Shown here: positions 1-6,466 of the stretch, one piece after another
How positions within the stretch are numbered: the stretch's first letter is position 1
How the letters are laid out: each line of letters opens with the position of its first letter
Source: an uncultured Verrucomicrobiota bacterium
Lineage (GTDB): Bacteria; Verrucomicrobiota; Verrucomicrobiia; Limisphaerales; UBA9464
Direction of reading: 5' to 3'
DNA length: 7,305 nt
Assembly (NCBI GenBank): GCA_903864375.1
Contig: CAIPFS010000654.1
Span: 1-7,305, forward strand
Translations under genes and position numbers: made by a program
Notes under the pieces: model-generated
Told to the model about the DNA's origin: nothing
Databases searched by the model: none
The model's input: the letters and a program-made list of their open reading frames with translations, nothing else

Positions 1-1572
1 CCGGAAATCCGCACCCGCCATCAACAGGTCAAGGATGTCTTGAAACTGGAGGAGGAAGCCTTCAACAAGACCCTCGACCGTGGCATCGCCCTCTTCAATG
101 AACGGTTTCAATCCGGGGAGGCGACCTCGGTTTCAGGAGCCCTGGCTTTTGAGCTGTATGATACCTACGGGTTTCCGCTGGACCTGACCGAGCTCATGGC
201 CCGGGAACGGGGATTGACGGTGGATCACGCCGGATTTGACAGTCTCATGGCCCGGCAGCGGGCCAAGGCCCAGGCAGCCCAGAAGCGCGAGGTGATTGAA
301 CTATCGCAATTGGAGACCAAAACACCCACCCGGTTTCTCGGGTACGAACAGCTGGAAGTTACCGCCCGGGTGATGGAGGTCCTTGGACTGAAGGACAAAA
401 CGGCGGTGGTCCTCGATGCCTCCCCATTCTACGCGGAAATGGGCGGACAGGTGGGGGACGCCGGCGAGATTATCGGAGCCGGCCAGCTTTGGCGGGTCGC
501 CCAAACCCAAAAAAGTGGTCCCACCTGGCTCCATCTACTGGACGGAACCGATGCCCCGCCGGAGGGCATCGAAGTCACCGTCCAGGTGGATCGTTCCCGC
601 CGGGCAGCCATCCAACGGCATCACACGGTCACCCACCTTCTCCACTGGGCGTTGCATGAAGTCGCCAGCCGGGAGGCTTCCCAAAAGGGTTCCTTTGTCG
701 GCCCCGACAAACTGACCTTCGATTTCAACAGCGCTCCGCTGACGGCCCAGCATCTGTCCGACATCGAACGCCTCGTCAACGAACGGATCGTTGAAAACGC
801 CGGGGTAAGCTGGGTTGAAGTTCCCCACGCCCAGGTCAAGGGACGATCCGATGTCCAGCAATTCTTCGGAGACAAGTATGGCGAGGTCGTCCGCGTGGTT
901 CAGATCGGCGGGCAGACCGGAGCTCTCGACGGCTACTCGATGGAACTGTGCGGCGGGACCCACACCCGGGCCACCGGCGAGATTGGTCTGTTCCGGATTG
1001 TGGCCGAATCAGCCATTGCGGCGGGGGTCCGACGCATCGAAGCCGTTGCCGGACTGACAGCCTATGAGCTCGCCCGTCGCGAACAATCGGCGTTGCGGCA
1101 GGTGGCCGGGCAGATCAATTCCCCGGTGGCCGAAGTGGAACGCCGGATCGAGGCATTGCTGGCACAGCAAAAGGAACTGGAAAAGGCCCTCAAAGCCGCC
1201 AGTCAGCGCGAGGCCGCCCAGGTGGCAGCCGGTCTGGCGGCAAAATCCACCGTTCTGGGTGGCATTCCGACGGTGATTGAAATCGTCCCTGCGGCGGACG
1301 CCGACACGCTTCAGGGAGTGGTGGACGCCCTCAAGGGACGTTTCTCCGGAGTCATCCTTCTGGCGAGCACCCAACAGGGAGCCGTCACCCTCATTGCCAG
1401 TGTCACGTCCGAATGGACCTCCAAAGTCCAAGCCGGCAAGTTGATCCAGAACATCGCCCCCATCGTCGGCGGCAAGGGAGGCGGACGACCGGACAATGCC
1501 CGGGGCGGTGGAAAGGATGCCTCTCAGTTGGAGGCTGCCCTGGCCAAGGCTCGAAGTCTGATCGCCGGTTAA
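1..1572 (+). CDS. alaS: alanine--tRNA ligase, C-terminal part (5' end outside window)
   Basis: Cytoplasmic enzyme that charges tRNA-Ala with alanine and hydrolyses mischarged Ser- or Gly-tRNA-Ala. The reading frame is open from base 1, so 523 codons are visible and roughly the first 340-350 residues of a usual 870-880-residue protein, including the aminoacylation core, lie upstream. Numbering from the window edge, the end of the tRNA-recognition region contains LYDTYGFPLDLT. A beta-barrel segment follows with FYAEMGGQVGD. The editing domain carries both zinc-binding motifs, HTVTH (H208 and H212, bases 622-636) and CGGTH (C317 and H321, bases 949-963). After a charged, probably coiled-coil stretch (about 360-415), the C-terminal DHHA1 domain shows the glycine-rich GGKGGGRPDNARGGG at 490-504. 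The stop is TAA at 1570. All visible hallmarks are intact, so the gene appears functional. A TTG at base 40 is internal and not the start. Confidence 0.97.
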   Translation, partial: PEIRTRHQQVKDVLKLEEEAFNKTLDRGIALFNERFQSGEATSVSGALAFELYDTYGFPLDLTELMARERGLTVDHAGFDSLMARQRAKAQAAQKREVIELSQLETKTPTRFLGYEQLEVTARVMEVLGLKDKTAVVLDASPFYAEMGGQVGDAGEIIGAGQLWRVAQTQKSGPTWLHLLDGTDAPPEGIEVTVQVDRSRRAAIQRHHTVTHLLHWALHEVASREASQKGSFVGPDKLTFDFNSAPLTAQHLSDIERLVNERIVENAGVSWVEVPHAQVKGRSDVQQFFGDKYGEVVRVVQIGGQTGALDGYSMELCGGTHTRATGEIGLFRIVAESAIAAGVRRIEAVAGLTAYELARREQSALRQVAGQINSPVAEVERRIEALLAQQKELEKALKAASQREAAQVAAGLAAKSTVLGGIPTVIEIVPAADADTLQGVVDALKGRFSGVILLASTQQGAVTLIASVTSEWTSKVQAGKLIQNIAPIVGGKGGGRPDNARGGGKDASQLEAALAKARSLIAG

Positions 1573-1716
1573 TCGAGGGCGTGCGATCTGGTCTGCGCTC
1601 CGGCTAATTCGTTATCAGGTAGGGAACATTCCCAAAATCGGAAGTGAATCAAGACCGTGAGCCGGACGACAAACGGTCGAGCTGGTGTCCAAGCGACGGG
1701 AGTTAAAATCGATGTC

Positions 1717-1800
1717 GGGACTTACAGGAGCGCGTCCCTCCGGACGCAGGTCCCTGTGCAGCAGGGACATCCATCGGAGGGACGCACTCCTGCAAGTCCC
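1717..1800. repeat. 84-bp imperfect palindrome with nested hairpin
   Basis: The two outer arms are 26 bases each, 1717-1742 and 1775-1800, and pair at 24 of 26 positions; the mismatches are 1724 against 1793 and 1731 against 1786. Inside, a perfect 7-bp stem GTCCCTG/CAGGGAC (1750-1756 and 1762-1768) closes a 5-nt loop, with an asymmetric internal loop of 7 and 6 nt between inner and outer stems. The left side can also fold alone as GCGTCC/GGACGC (1732-1737 and 1742-1747). The shape resembles a dispersed REP- or MITE-like unit; with only one copy in the window, its repetitive nature is inferred. Confidence 0.75.
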
Positions 1801-1871
1801 CAATCATTGCGGGGATCACGGCCTTTCCCCTACCAAAGGCACCTCGGTATCGAGTTTCCTGCTGAACCGAT

Positions 1872-1918
1872 GGCGGTCCCCAATAGGTCCGCCACGCGGT
1901 TCGGACCGCCGTGCGGAC
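1872..1918. repeat. overlapping, mutually exclusive hairpins upstream of the ABC operon
   Basis: A perfect inverted repeat GGCGGTCC/GGACCGCC (1872-1879 and 1903-1910) competes with GGTCCG/CGGACC (1886-1891 and 1902-1907). It also competes with a longer stem spanning 1887-1918, in which GTCCGC, ACG and CGGT pair with ACCG, CGT and GCGGAC around a TCGG loop with two one-base bulges. All pairings share the same bases, so only one can form at a time. The cluster ends 93 nt before the ATPase start. It could be a leader structure, a binding site or another repeat family; no function can be assigned from sequence alone. Confidence 0.5.
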
Positions 1919-2011
1919 GAAACGTTCGCGTTTCCAGAAGCGGCCATTTTTATCTGTGGCCGGGCCGCAAATGCCTTTTCAAGGCACTAGGACCACCCGC
2001 ATGCTCACGGC

Positions 2012-2944
2012 ATGCCGGTTGAATCCTTGGCGCTGCAATTGCAGGAGGTGACCAAACGCTACGGCGATTTCACCGCGGTCAACGGGCTGTCGCTTTCCGT
2101 GCCTCCAGGCTGCATCTTTGGCTTCCTCGGACCCAATGGTGCTGGAAAGACGACGAGCATCCGGATGATTCTGGAAATCATTAAGCCGACCAGCGGATCC
2201 ATCACGGTTCTCGGCTCCCCCTCGGCCCTGGCGGTCCGGAAGCGAATCGGTTATCTGCCCGAGGAAAAAGGTCTCTACAAGAAGATGAAGGCGTGGTCGA
2301 TCATCGCCTATTTCGCCACGCTCAAGGGGGTCGATTCCAGGACAGCCCGGAAAAGGGCGTTTGAGTTACTGGAGCGCTACGGTCTGGGGGCATTTGCCGA
2401 AAAAAAGTCCGAGACCCTTTCCAAAGGCATGGGGCAAAAGGTGCAGCTCCTGGCCGCCCTCGCGCATGACCCGGAATTCGTCATCCTCGATGAGCCATTT
2501 TCGGGACTCGACCCCGTAAATCAGGAGGTCCTTGAAGAAATCGTGGTCGATTTACGCCGACGGGGACGCACCGTGCTATTTTCCACCCATGTCATGTCCC
2601 ACGCGGAGCGGCTCTGCGACCGGCTCAGCATCATGGCGGGTGGGCGAAAGATTTTTGAGGGAACGCCTGCGGAAGCCCGTGCCCTGCTCCCACCGAGGGT
2701 CCGACTACGAACCAGCCATTCGGTGGCGCCCCTTCAACAATTGCCGGGTGTGACCGCCGTGCGGCAATTGCCCGATGGCGCCTGGGAATTGCAGCTCGTC
2801 ACCGGCACCGATCCGCAGGGAATCCTTCAGGCCTGCTTTGAACAACGGCTGGTCCTGAGCGCCTTTTCAGCCGAGGCCCCTGCCCTTCACGATGTCTTTG
2901 TCCACCTGGTGGGCGACGAAGCCCGTGAAGTCAAACTCCGGTAA
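2012..2944 (+). CDS. ABC-2 type exporter, ATP-binding subunit (NatA-like)
   Basis: Cytoplasmic ATPase that powers an export-type ABC transporter with the membrane protein encoded next to it. The 310 residues hold one nucleotide-binding domain: Walker A GPNGAGKT at 40-47, a Q-loop region reading GYLPEEKGLY at 80-89, signature LSKGMGQK at 136-143, Walker B FVILDE at 156-161, D-loop SGLD at 164-167 and switch histidine H193 in FSTHVMSH. A C-terminal extension of about 90 residues follows, as in NatA-type ATPases. The usual Q-loop glutamine is absent; PEE-GLY at this place is, as I recall, characteristic of the NatA/YhaQ branch and not a defect. ATG 2012 keeps the first beta strand (LALQLQEVTKRYG); no Shine-Dalgarno lies at normal distance. 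It is the first gene of an operon with the permease 17 nt downstream. NatA-type systems have been linked to sodium or drug efflux, but the substrate cannot be read here. Confidence 0.93.
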   Translation: MPVESLALQLQEVTKRYGDFTAVNGLSLSVPPGCIFGFLGPNGAGKTTSIRMILEIIKPTSGSITVLGSPSALAVRKRIGYLPEEKGLYKKMKAWSIIAYFATLKGVDSRTARKRAFELLERYGLGAFAEKKSETLSKGMGQKVQLLAALAHDPEFVILDEPFSGLDPVNQEVLEEIVVDLRRRGRTVLFSTHVMSHAERLCDRLSIMAGGRKIFEGTPAEARALLPPRVRLRTSHSVAPLQQLPGVTAVRQLPDGAWELQLVTGTDPQGILQACFEQRLVLSAFSAEAPALHDVFVHLVGDEAREVKLR

Positions 2945-2961
2945 ACACCCGCCGCACCGCC

Positions 2962-4527
2962 ATGCTCCACATCGCTTTCCTCGTCGCCGCCCGGGAGTAC
3001 CTGGAGAATCTCAAGACCAAGGGCTTCTGGATGGGCATCATCTTCTTCCCCTTGATTTGGACCCTGGCCATCAAGGTTCCGGTTCTGATTGAGAAAAAGG
3101 GAGTGCCCACCCGCTACTTCGTGGTGACCGATCCCAGTGGAAAATGGAAGGGGCTGATTGACCGGGAGGTGGACCAGCGCCACCAGCGGGAGGTGCTCGA
3201 TGAGTTGGTCAGCCATGCCCGTCGTCACTTGAAACGTCCCGCCGACCGGGTGGATTGGCTGGATCATTGGTCCACTGCCGCGGCTCTGGACGAGTTCATC
3301 GCCAAAGGCGGTCAGGCCGGCTTCCTAAAAGAGCTCAATGGCTTGTTTGAAGCCGGAACTCCGGAATTCGTCGAACCCCGTCGTCATTTCCAACGGACGG
3401 AATTACCGACAGAAGTGACCGAGGAACCCCGGGAAACGCTGATTGACCGCCTGCGCCCATGGCTCAAGGGAGAGCAGAAACTTCAGATGAATGGTGAACC
3501 GGTCGGACTTTTCGCCGCCGTGCTGATTCCCAGGGTCGTCCAGGAGGCGGCCCCCGGCAGCGCAAAGGCGTCCGACAAGTCGTCCAACGAGGGAAACATT
3601 CAGTTTTGGTCGGATAATCTGGCCGACCCGGCCCTGGAGCAACTGGTCTCGGAAACTGTCGGCCGGGAACTCCGGTCGGCGGCCTACCAGGCCAAGGGAA
3701 TGAACCAGGCGGCCGTCCGGGAAATTGAGGCCATCCGGGTTCCGCTGGTCAGCTTGAATCCGCGGAAGGCGGCGGGAGAGGAACGGGTCGGTCTCGGGGA
3801 CCGGATTCGTCAGTGGATTCCAAGCGCGTTCGTCTACCTCCTGTGGGTCGCCGTCTTCGTATCCTCACAAATGCTACTCACCTCGGTCATCGAGGAAAAA
3901 TCGAATCGTATCATCGAGGTGCTGCTGTCGAGCGTGACTCCTGAGGAATTGATGACCGGAAAGCTTTTCGGAATCGCCCTCACCGGACTGACCATGCTGT
4001 TCCTGTGGATCGCCTCGGCAATGGGGGTGCTGTACCTGAACACCAGCAAGGGCAGTGTGGCCGGTACCGCTGAAAATATTCCGGTCGACCTGATCAACCT
4101 GCTTCAGACCACCTGGTTGCTGCCGGCATTTCTCGGTTACTTCATCCTCGGATTTCTTGTGTTCGCCACATTTTTCCTGGCCATGGGGAGCACCTGCAAC
4201 ACCCTAAAGGAGGCGCAGAACATGATGGGCATTGTCATGCCGGTTCTGATCGTTCCCCTGCTCACCATCCCCTTCATCCCGCGGGATCCGAACGGCACCC
4301 TGGCACGCGTGCTTTCCTGGATTCCCCCCTTTACTCCATTCGTGATGATGAACCGGGTCACGGGCCATCCCCCCCTGCTGGACGTTGTCGGAACCCTGCT
4401 CCTGCTGGGAGGATTTGTTGCATTCGAGCTCTGGGCGGCAGCCCGAATCTTCCGCGTCGGGGTGCTGCGCACCGGCCAGCCTCCCAAGTGGCTGGAAATG
4501 GCCCGATGGCTCCGCAGTGGAGCATAA
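2962..4527 (+). CDS. ABC-2 type exporter, membrane permease subunit (NatB-like)
   Basis: Inner-membrane partner of the preceding ATPase; 521 residues. A first membrane segment at about 22-43 (GFWMGIIFFPLIWTLAIKVP) is followed by a long hydrophilic region, 44-283, expected to lie outside the cytoplasm. Five further hydrophobic segments lie near 287-308, 335-359, 385-410, 421-440 and 475-497. Between the second and third lies EEKSNRIIEVLLSS at 311-324, the conserved cytoplasmic coupling motif of NatB/ABC-2 permeases, continuing into TPEELMTGKLFG. One N-terminal segment, a large exposed domain and a C-terminal membrane bundle is the normal NatB plan; the protein seems somewhat longer than NatB/YhaP relatives of about 400 residues because of that exposed domain. 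ATG 2962 fits the family N-terminus (FLVAAREYLENLKTKGF). As with the ATPase, there is no clear Shine-Dalgarno, so translation may depend on coupling or another mechanism. Substrate unknown. Confidence 0.92.
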   Translation: MLHIAFLVAAREYLENLKTKGFWMGIIFFPLIWTLAIKVPVLIEKKGVPTRYFVVTDPSGKWKGLIDREVDQRHQREVLDELVSHARRHLKRPADRVDWLDHWSTAAALDEFIAKGGQAGFLKELNGLFEAGTPEFVEPRRHFQRTELPTEVTEEPRETLIDRLRPWLKGEQKLQMNGEPVGLFAAVLIPRVVQEAAPGSAKASDKSSNEGNIQFWSDNLADPALEQLVSETVGRELRSAAYQAKGMNQAAVREIEAIRVPLVSLNPRKAAGEERVGLGDRIRQWIPSAFVYLLWVAVFVSSQMLLTSVIEEKSNRIIEVLLSSVTPEELMTGKLFGIALTGLTMLFLWIASAMGVLYLNTSKGSVAGTAENIPVDLINLLQTTWLLPAFLGYFILGFLVFATFFLAMGSTCNTLKEAQNMMGIVMPVLIVPLLTIPFIPRDPNGTLARVLSWIPPFTPFVMMNRVTGHPPLLDVVGTLLLLGGFVAFELWAAARIFRVGVLRTGQPPKWLEMARWLRSGA

Positions 4528-4831
4528 CTCTCCTTTTAAGTCGGGAAGGCTTGTTCGAGCCAAAGCAACCGCGAACAGCGGTGGGAGTCCTCCGGCGGAT
4601 TCGGAATGGGCGAGTTTCACTCTCCATGACCGTTTTTGCCGTGTGACCGGGTGTGGTATTTTATTCCGGCGGTCCCAGAGTGTCTGGAGCTTTCAGAATC
4701 GCAGCGTTCCGATGGATGTCCGGATATCGACTTTGACCACCGTCGCAGGGGCGTCATCTCCATTGGTTGCCACAAAGAAAAAAGCAGTTCCCAGAAGGGA
4801 AAAACCAGGGACGACGCAAGCGGACCGGGAC
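4528..4831. other. 304-nt gap between the convergent ABC operon and toxin gene; no convincing gene
   Basis: Two small stem-loops follow the permease stop: GGCTT/GAGCC with a 4-nt loop near 4548-4561, and ACCGC/GCGGT (4568-4572 and 4578-4582, 5-nt loop). Neither has a T-run, so an intrinsic terminator is not supported. A weak plus-strand promoter-like pair, TTGCCG (4636-4641) and TTTTAT (4659-4664), has a 17-nt spacer. It sits about 50 nt before ATG 4712, which opens a 78-codon frame to 4945 starting MDVRISTLTTVAGASS. That frame overlaps the toxin gene on the other strand, uses several rare-looking codons (ATA, AGA, AGG, TTA), has no Shine-Dalgarno and matches nothing I know. It may be a remnant or chance. 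Confidence 0.5.
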
Positions 4832-5248
4832 TTATCGAAGGCGAATTCCAGCTTTTCTCGCGGCGTTCTTCAGAGCCTCATCGCAGGTCGCCAACGGCAA
4901 CGATTTTCTTCGCGACAGTTCCAGATAGGCAGCGTCATAGACTGATAAAGAATATTTTTCCGCCAACTCCGCGATTGTCGAAAAGGCAAGCCGATGAGTT
5001 TCACCGTCCGTCATGACGCGAAGCTGGGATAGGAGCGCCAAGCCGACGGACCGTTGGGGATCGGTCATCAGTTTTCGACGGACGAAAACCAAAAGCGCGT
5101 TCGAAATCTCAAGACGCCAAAGCGATGGAACGTGGACGGGAATACCGCTTTTGGCTTCCTCGAGCGACCTGTGGGTCAGCAGGTTCGACTGGCTTGGATG
5201 AATCCATCCAATGCCGACGGAGGAATCCGCGACAAAGGGTTCGCTCAT
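4832..5248 (-). CDS. vapC: VapC-type PIN-domain toxin ribonuclease
   Basis: Toxin of a type II toxin-antitoxin pair; VapC proteins are metal-dependent RNases that cut tRNA or rRNA when not bound by their antitoxin. The 138 residues form a single PIN domain with its four acidic positions present: D8 (FVADSSV), E47 (LWRLEISNAL), D105 (SVYDAAYLELS) and D123 (ATCDEAL). The length is normal for the family. I chose ATG at 5248 over an ATG 39 bases further upstream because it gives the family N-terminus MSEPFVADSS and the classic ATGA overlap with the antitoxin stop. A purine-rich AGAAGG lies just upstream. The overlap implies translational coupling, with antitoxin made first. The gene looks intact; its cellular RNA target cannot be predicted. 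Confidence 0.92.
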   Translation of the reverse strand: MSEPFVADSSVGIGWIHPSQSNLLTHRSLEEAKSGIPVHVPSLWRLEISNALLVFVRRKLMTDPQRSVGLALLSQLRVMTDGETHRLAFSTIAELAEKYSLSVYDAAYLELSRRKSLPLATCDEALKNAARKAGIRLR

Positions 5249-5508
5249 CGTCGACCTTCTTCGACAGCCGCTTTGAAGTCCTCCCAAGTTACAGATTTTG
5301 ACGCTTCTTGCGACACCGCAATTTCGTTCTGGAGCGCCTGAAGCCCTTCTCCAGCCCGACGAATGTCCGCAAGACTACCCACACCTTCCGCAATCAGCCG
5401 GGCGACCGGCCGTTCGTGGCGGGTAATGACGATCTCTTCTCCCGCTATAACCCGGTCGAGAAGTTCACCAAATTTCGTCTTGGCCTCAAATGCCGGAACA
5501 GTTGCCAT
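5245..5508 (-). CDS. Phd/YefM-family antitoxin paired with VapC
   Basis: Antitoxin of 87 residues, first gene of the toxin-antitoxin operon. The N-terminal half (MATVPAFEAKTKFGELLDRV, then GEEIVITRHERPVARLI) is the Phd/YefM fold, which binds operator DNA as a dimer. The acidic and amphipathic C-terminus (SVTWEDFKAAVEEGRR) is the part expected to wrap around and block the toxin. The stop TGA shares bases with the toxin ATG. ATG 5508 is supported by GAGGT at 5521-5517 on the minus strand, 8 nt upstream. By analogy with the family it should repress its own promoter, and two palindromes lie at the right place for that. Phd-type antitoxins paired with PIN toxins are common, so the pairing itself is not unusual. 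Confidence 0.92.
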   Translation of the reverse strand: MATVPAFEAKTKFGELLDRVIAGEEIVITRHERPVARLIAEGVGSLADIRRAGEGLQALQNEIAVSQEASKSVTWEDFKAAVEEGRR

Positions 5509-5526
5509 AAAGCATTACCTCAAAAC

Positions 5527-5545
5527 AATCGATTAACGACTAGTC
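5527..5545. promoter_or_regulatory. candidate antitoxin operator: two adjacent 8-bp palindromes
   Basis: AATCGATT (5527-5534) and GACTAGTC (5538-5545) are perfect palindromes spaced 3 nt apart, about one DNA turn centre to centre. The second overlaps the proposed -10 box and the first covers the likely start of transcription. This placement is typical for autorepression by Phd-type antitoxin dimers. The role is inferred from position; short palindromes also occur by chance. Confidence 0.4.
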
Positions 5546-5570
5546 TATTTCAAGCGCAACCCGTTGTAAA
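5542..5570 (-). promoter_or_regulatory. candidate sigma70-like promoter of the toxin-antitoxin operon
   Basis: Reading the minus strand, TTTACA (5570-5565, five of six matches to TTGACA) and TAGACT (5547-5542, four of six matches to TATAAT) are separated by exactly 17 nt. The expected start of transcription would be near 5535, leaving a short leader before the antitoxin ATG at 5508. The -35 box lies in the loop of a small inverted repeat, CCGTTG/CAACGG (5561-5566 and 5573-5578). Confidence 0.5.
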
Positions 5571-5663
5571 GCCAACGGTGCATCCGTTTGGAATCTCACC
5601 GATTGGAGGTCCTGACTGTCAAAGATTCTCTGCCAACCTCTGCGAACCTTCCTCCCTTCCCAT

Positions 5664-6380
5664 TCAACGACGCATACCGTAGGCGGGAGGCTTTTCGGAT
5701 AAAAGCTGGCGAATCGCCTGGGCCGTCTTGGGTCCGATCCCTTCCACGCACTCCAATTCCTCCGTGGTTGCGCCCACCACCTTTTCGACACTGGCAAAGT
5801 GGTCCAGGAGTCGGACCGCCCGGTCTGGGCCGATTCCAGGGAGACCTTGCAGCAGGCGAAGTTGCTGTCGCCGCCTTCCCTTGGGACGATGGCCTTTCGA
5901 ATACGGAAGCCCCTGTGCCTCCTGATCCAGTTGCTGCCCTGCATACCGGATCAGCGAGGCCGTTTCAGAGGCATCGGTTGATCGAAGGATCGGCAATCGG
6001 AACCGAAGGGTCAGTGTCACCATCGCTCCCTGAAGCGCCACCCGGCGAACTCCTGTTTCTTTCAAGTCCGAGGCGCGCCCTTCCAGGATGAAGACCGCTG
6101 GCAGAGGTTGGTTCATCAGTCGCCCGGCCTGATGAAAGAGACGACCATCCAGGAGCGATCGGGCGAAATCGGCAACGGTCTTACGCTCCAACAGCGCCCG
6201 GTCATCAACACGATAATCGCCAATCGGTAACCGCTCGATCCGGACCGACACCTCCGGAAACGCCTGGAGGGCTGCAATTACGCCGCCCGCCTGTTCCCGG
6301 TCATCTACCACAATGACTCGCTGCGATGGAGCAATCGCGATCCCGGATTCCGTCAGGTCTTCTGGAAGGCCGGATGCCAT
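5664..6380 (-). CDS. stand-alone XPF/ERCC4-type structure-specific nuclease with tandem HhH motifs
   Basis: Predicted DNA endonuclease of the XPF/MUS81 superfamily, which cuts branched or flapped DNA near junctions. In 238 residues the ERCC4 nuclease domain (about 21-135) shows DDRE at 26-29, the GD of LPIGDY at 54-55 and ERKTVAD at 65-71, together the full GDXnERKX3D metal-binding signature, then a strand AVFILEG at 95-101. A basic linker (KGHRPKGRRRQQ, 162-173) leads to two helix-hairpin-helix motifs, LPGIGPDRA at 180-188 and VEGIGPKTA at 212-220, that should bind DNA. There is no helicase domain, as in the short XPF of Crenarchaeota. Start ATG 6380 has AAGGA 7 nt upstream (6392-6388); a GGAGG directly abuts the ATG and is too close to serve. 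It is divergent from the gene at 6467 and 155 nt upstream of the antitoxin on the same strand. Its bacterial role is not known to me. Confidence 0.9.
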   Translation of the reverse strand: MASGLPEDLTESGIAIAPSQRVIVVDDREQAGGVIAALQAFPEVSVRIERLPIGDYRVDDRALLERKTVADFARSLLDGRLFHQAGRLMNQPLPAVFILEGRASDLKETGVRRVALQGAMVTLTLRFRLPILRSTDASETASLIRYAGQQLDQEAQGLPYSKGHRPKGRRRQQLRLLQGLPGIGPDRAVRLLDHFASVEKVVGATTEELECVEGIGPKTAQAIRQLLSEKPPAYGMRR

Positions 6381-6466
6381 CCTCCATTCCTTCCTGAAGT
6401 GGCTAAAACTGGCAATTTGAGAGTTCGCGACGTGTCTTCCGCTGCCCGGCGTGGTAGGCTGTTGCC
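6381..6466. promoter_or_regulatory. 86-nt divergent intergenic region
   Basis: The nuclease gene runs left and the unknown gene runs right from this spacer, so both promoters probably lie here or within the coding starts. It has one AT-richer patch around 6401-6420 but no pair of boxes I would call. On the nuclease side an AAGGA Shine-Dalgarno is present; on the other side none is clear. Confidence 0.4.

Larger units (their letters stand above)
1573..2011. other. 439-nt non-coding gap between alaS and the ABC operon, rich in inverted repeats
   Basis: No convincing gene is present; open frames here have no recognisable domain and run straight through palindromes. The gap holds a short palindrome (GGGAA-CA-TTCCC, 1622-1633), an inverted repeat GACCGT/ACGGTC (1653-1658 and 1673-1678, 14-nt loop), the large palindrome at 1717-1800 and the hairpin cluster at 1872-1918. 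The ABC operon promoter should lie here, but no pair of -35/-10 boxes stands out. No hairpin followed by a T-run, as in an intrinsic terminator, is seen after alaS. Confidence 0.8.

Noticed and set aside
1657..2022. Open frames of about 100-120 codons across the alaS-ABC gap (also 1685-1990).
   Set aside because: They read straight through the 84-bp palindrome and the hairpin cluster, start at GTG codons without support, and show no domain. The coding potential is best explained by stop-poor GC-rich repeat DNA.
2001..2051. A 16-codon frame starting at ATG 2001, 11 nt before the ATPase start and overlapping it.
   Set aside because: The peptide is unremarkable, lacks a ribosome-binding site, and the two nearby ATGs come from a repeated GCATGC. 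Nothing supports a regulatory leader peptide.
2043..2051. Perfect Shine-Dalgarno-like AGGAGGTGA inside the ATPase gene.
   Set aside because: No start codon follows at 5-10 nt, and starting here would remove the first conserved strand of the ATPase. It encodes part of LQEVT and is probably coincidental.
5249..5287. N-terminal extension of the toxin from an ATG at 5287 (13 extra residues).
   Set aside because: The added residues overlap antitoxin coding sequence and are not PIN-like, while ATG 5248 gives the ATGA overlap and the usual PIN start.
5527..5578. Considered whether the small inverted repeats before the antitoxin are a transcription terminator for the nuclease gene.
   Set aside because: The CCGTTG/CAACGG stem is only 6 bp with no T-run after it on the minus strand, so operator and promoter overlap is the better reading.
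5588..6091. Plus-strand open frame of 167 codons opposite the nuclease gene.
   Set aside because: It is the complement of a gene with clear ERCC4 and HhH motifs and shows only low-complexity Pro/Arg-rich sequence.
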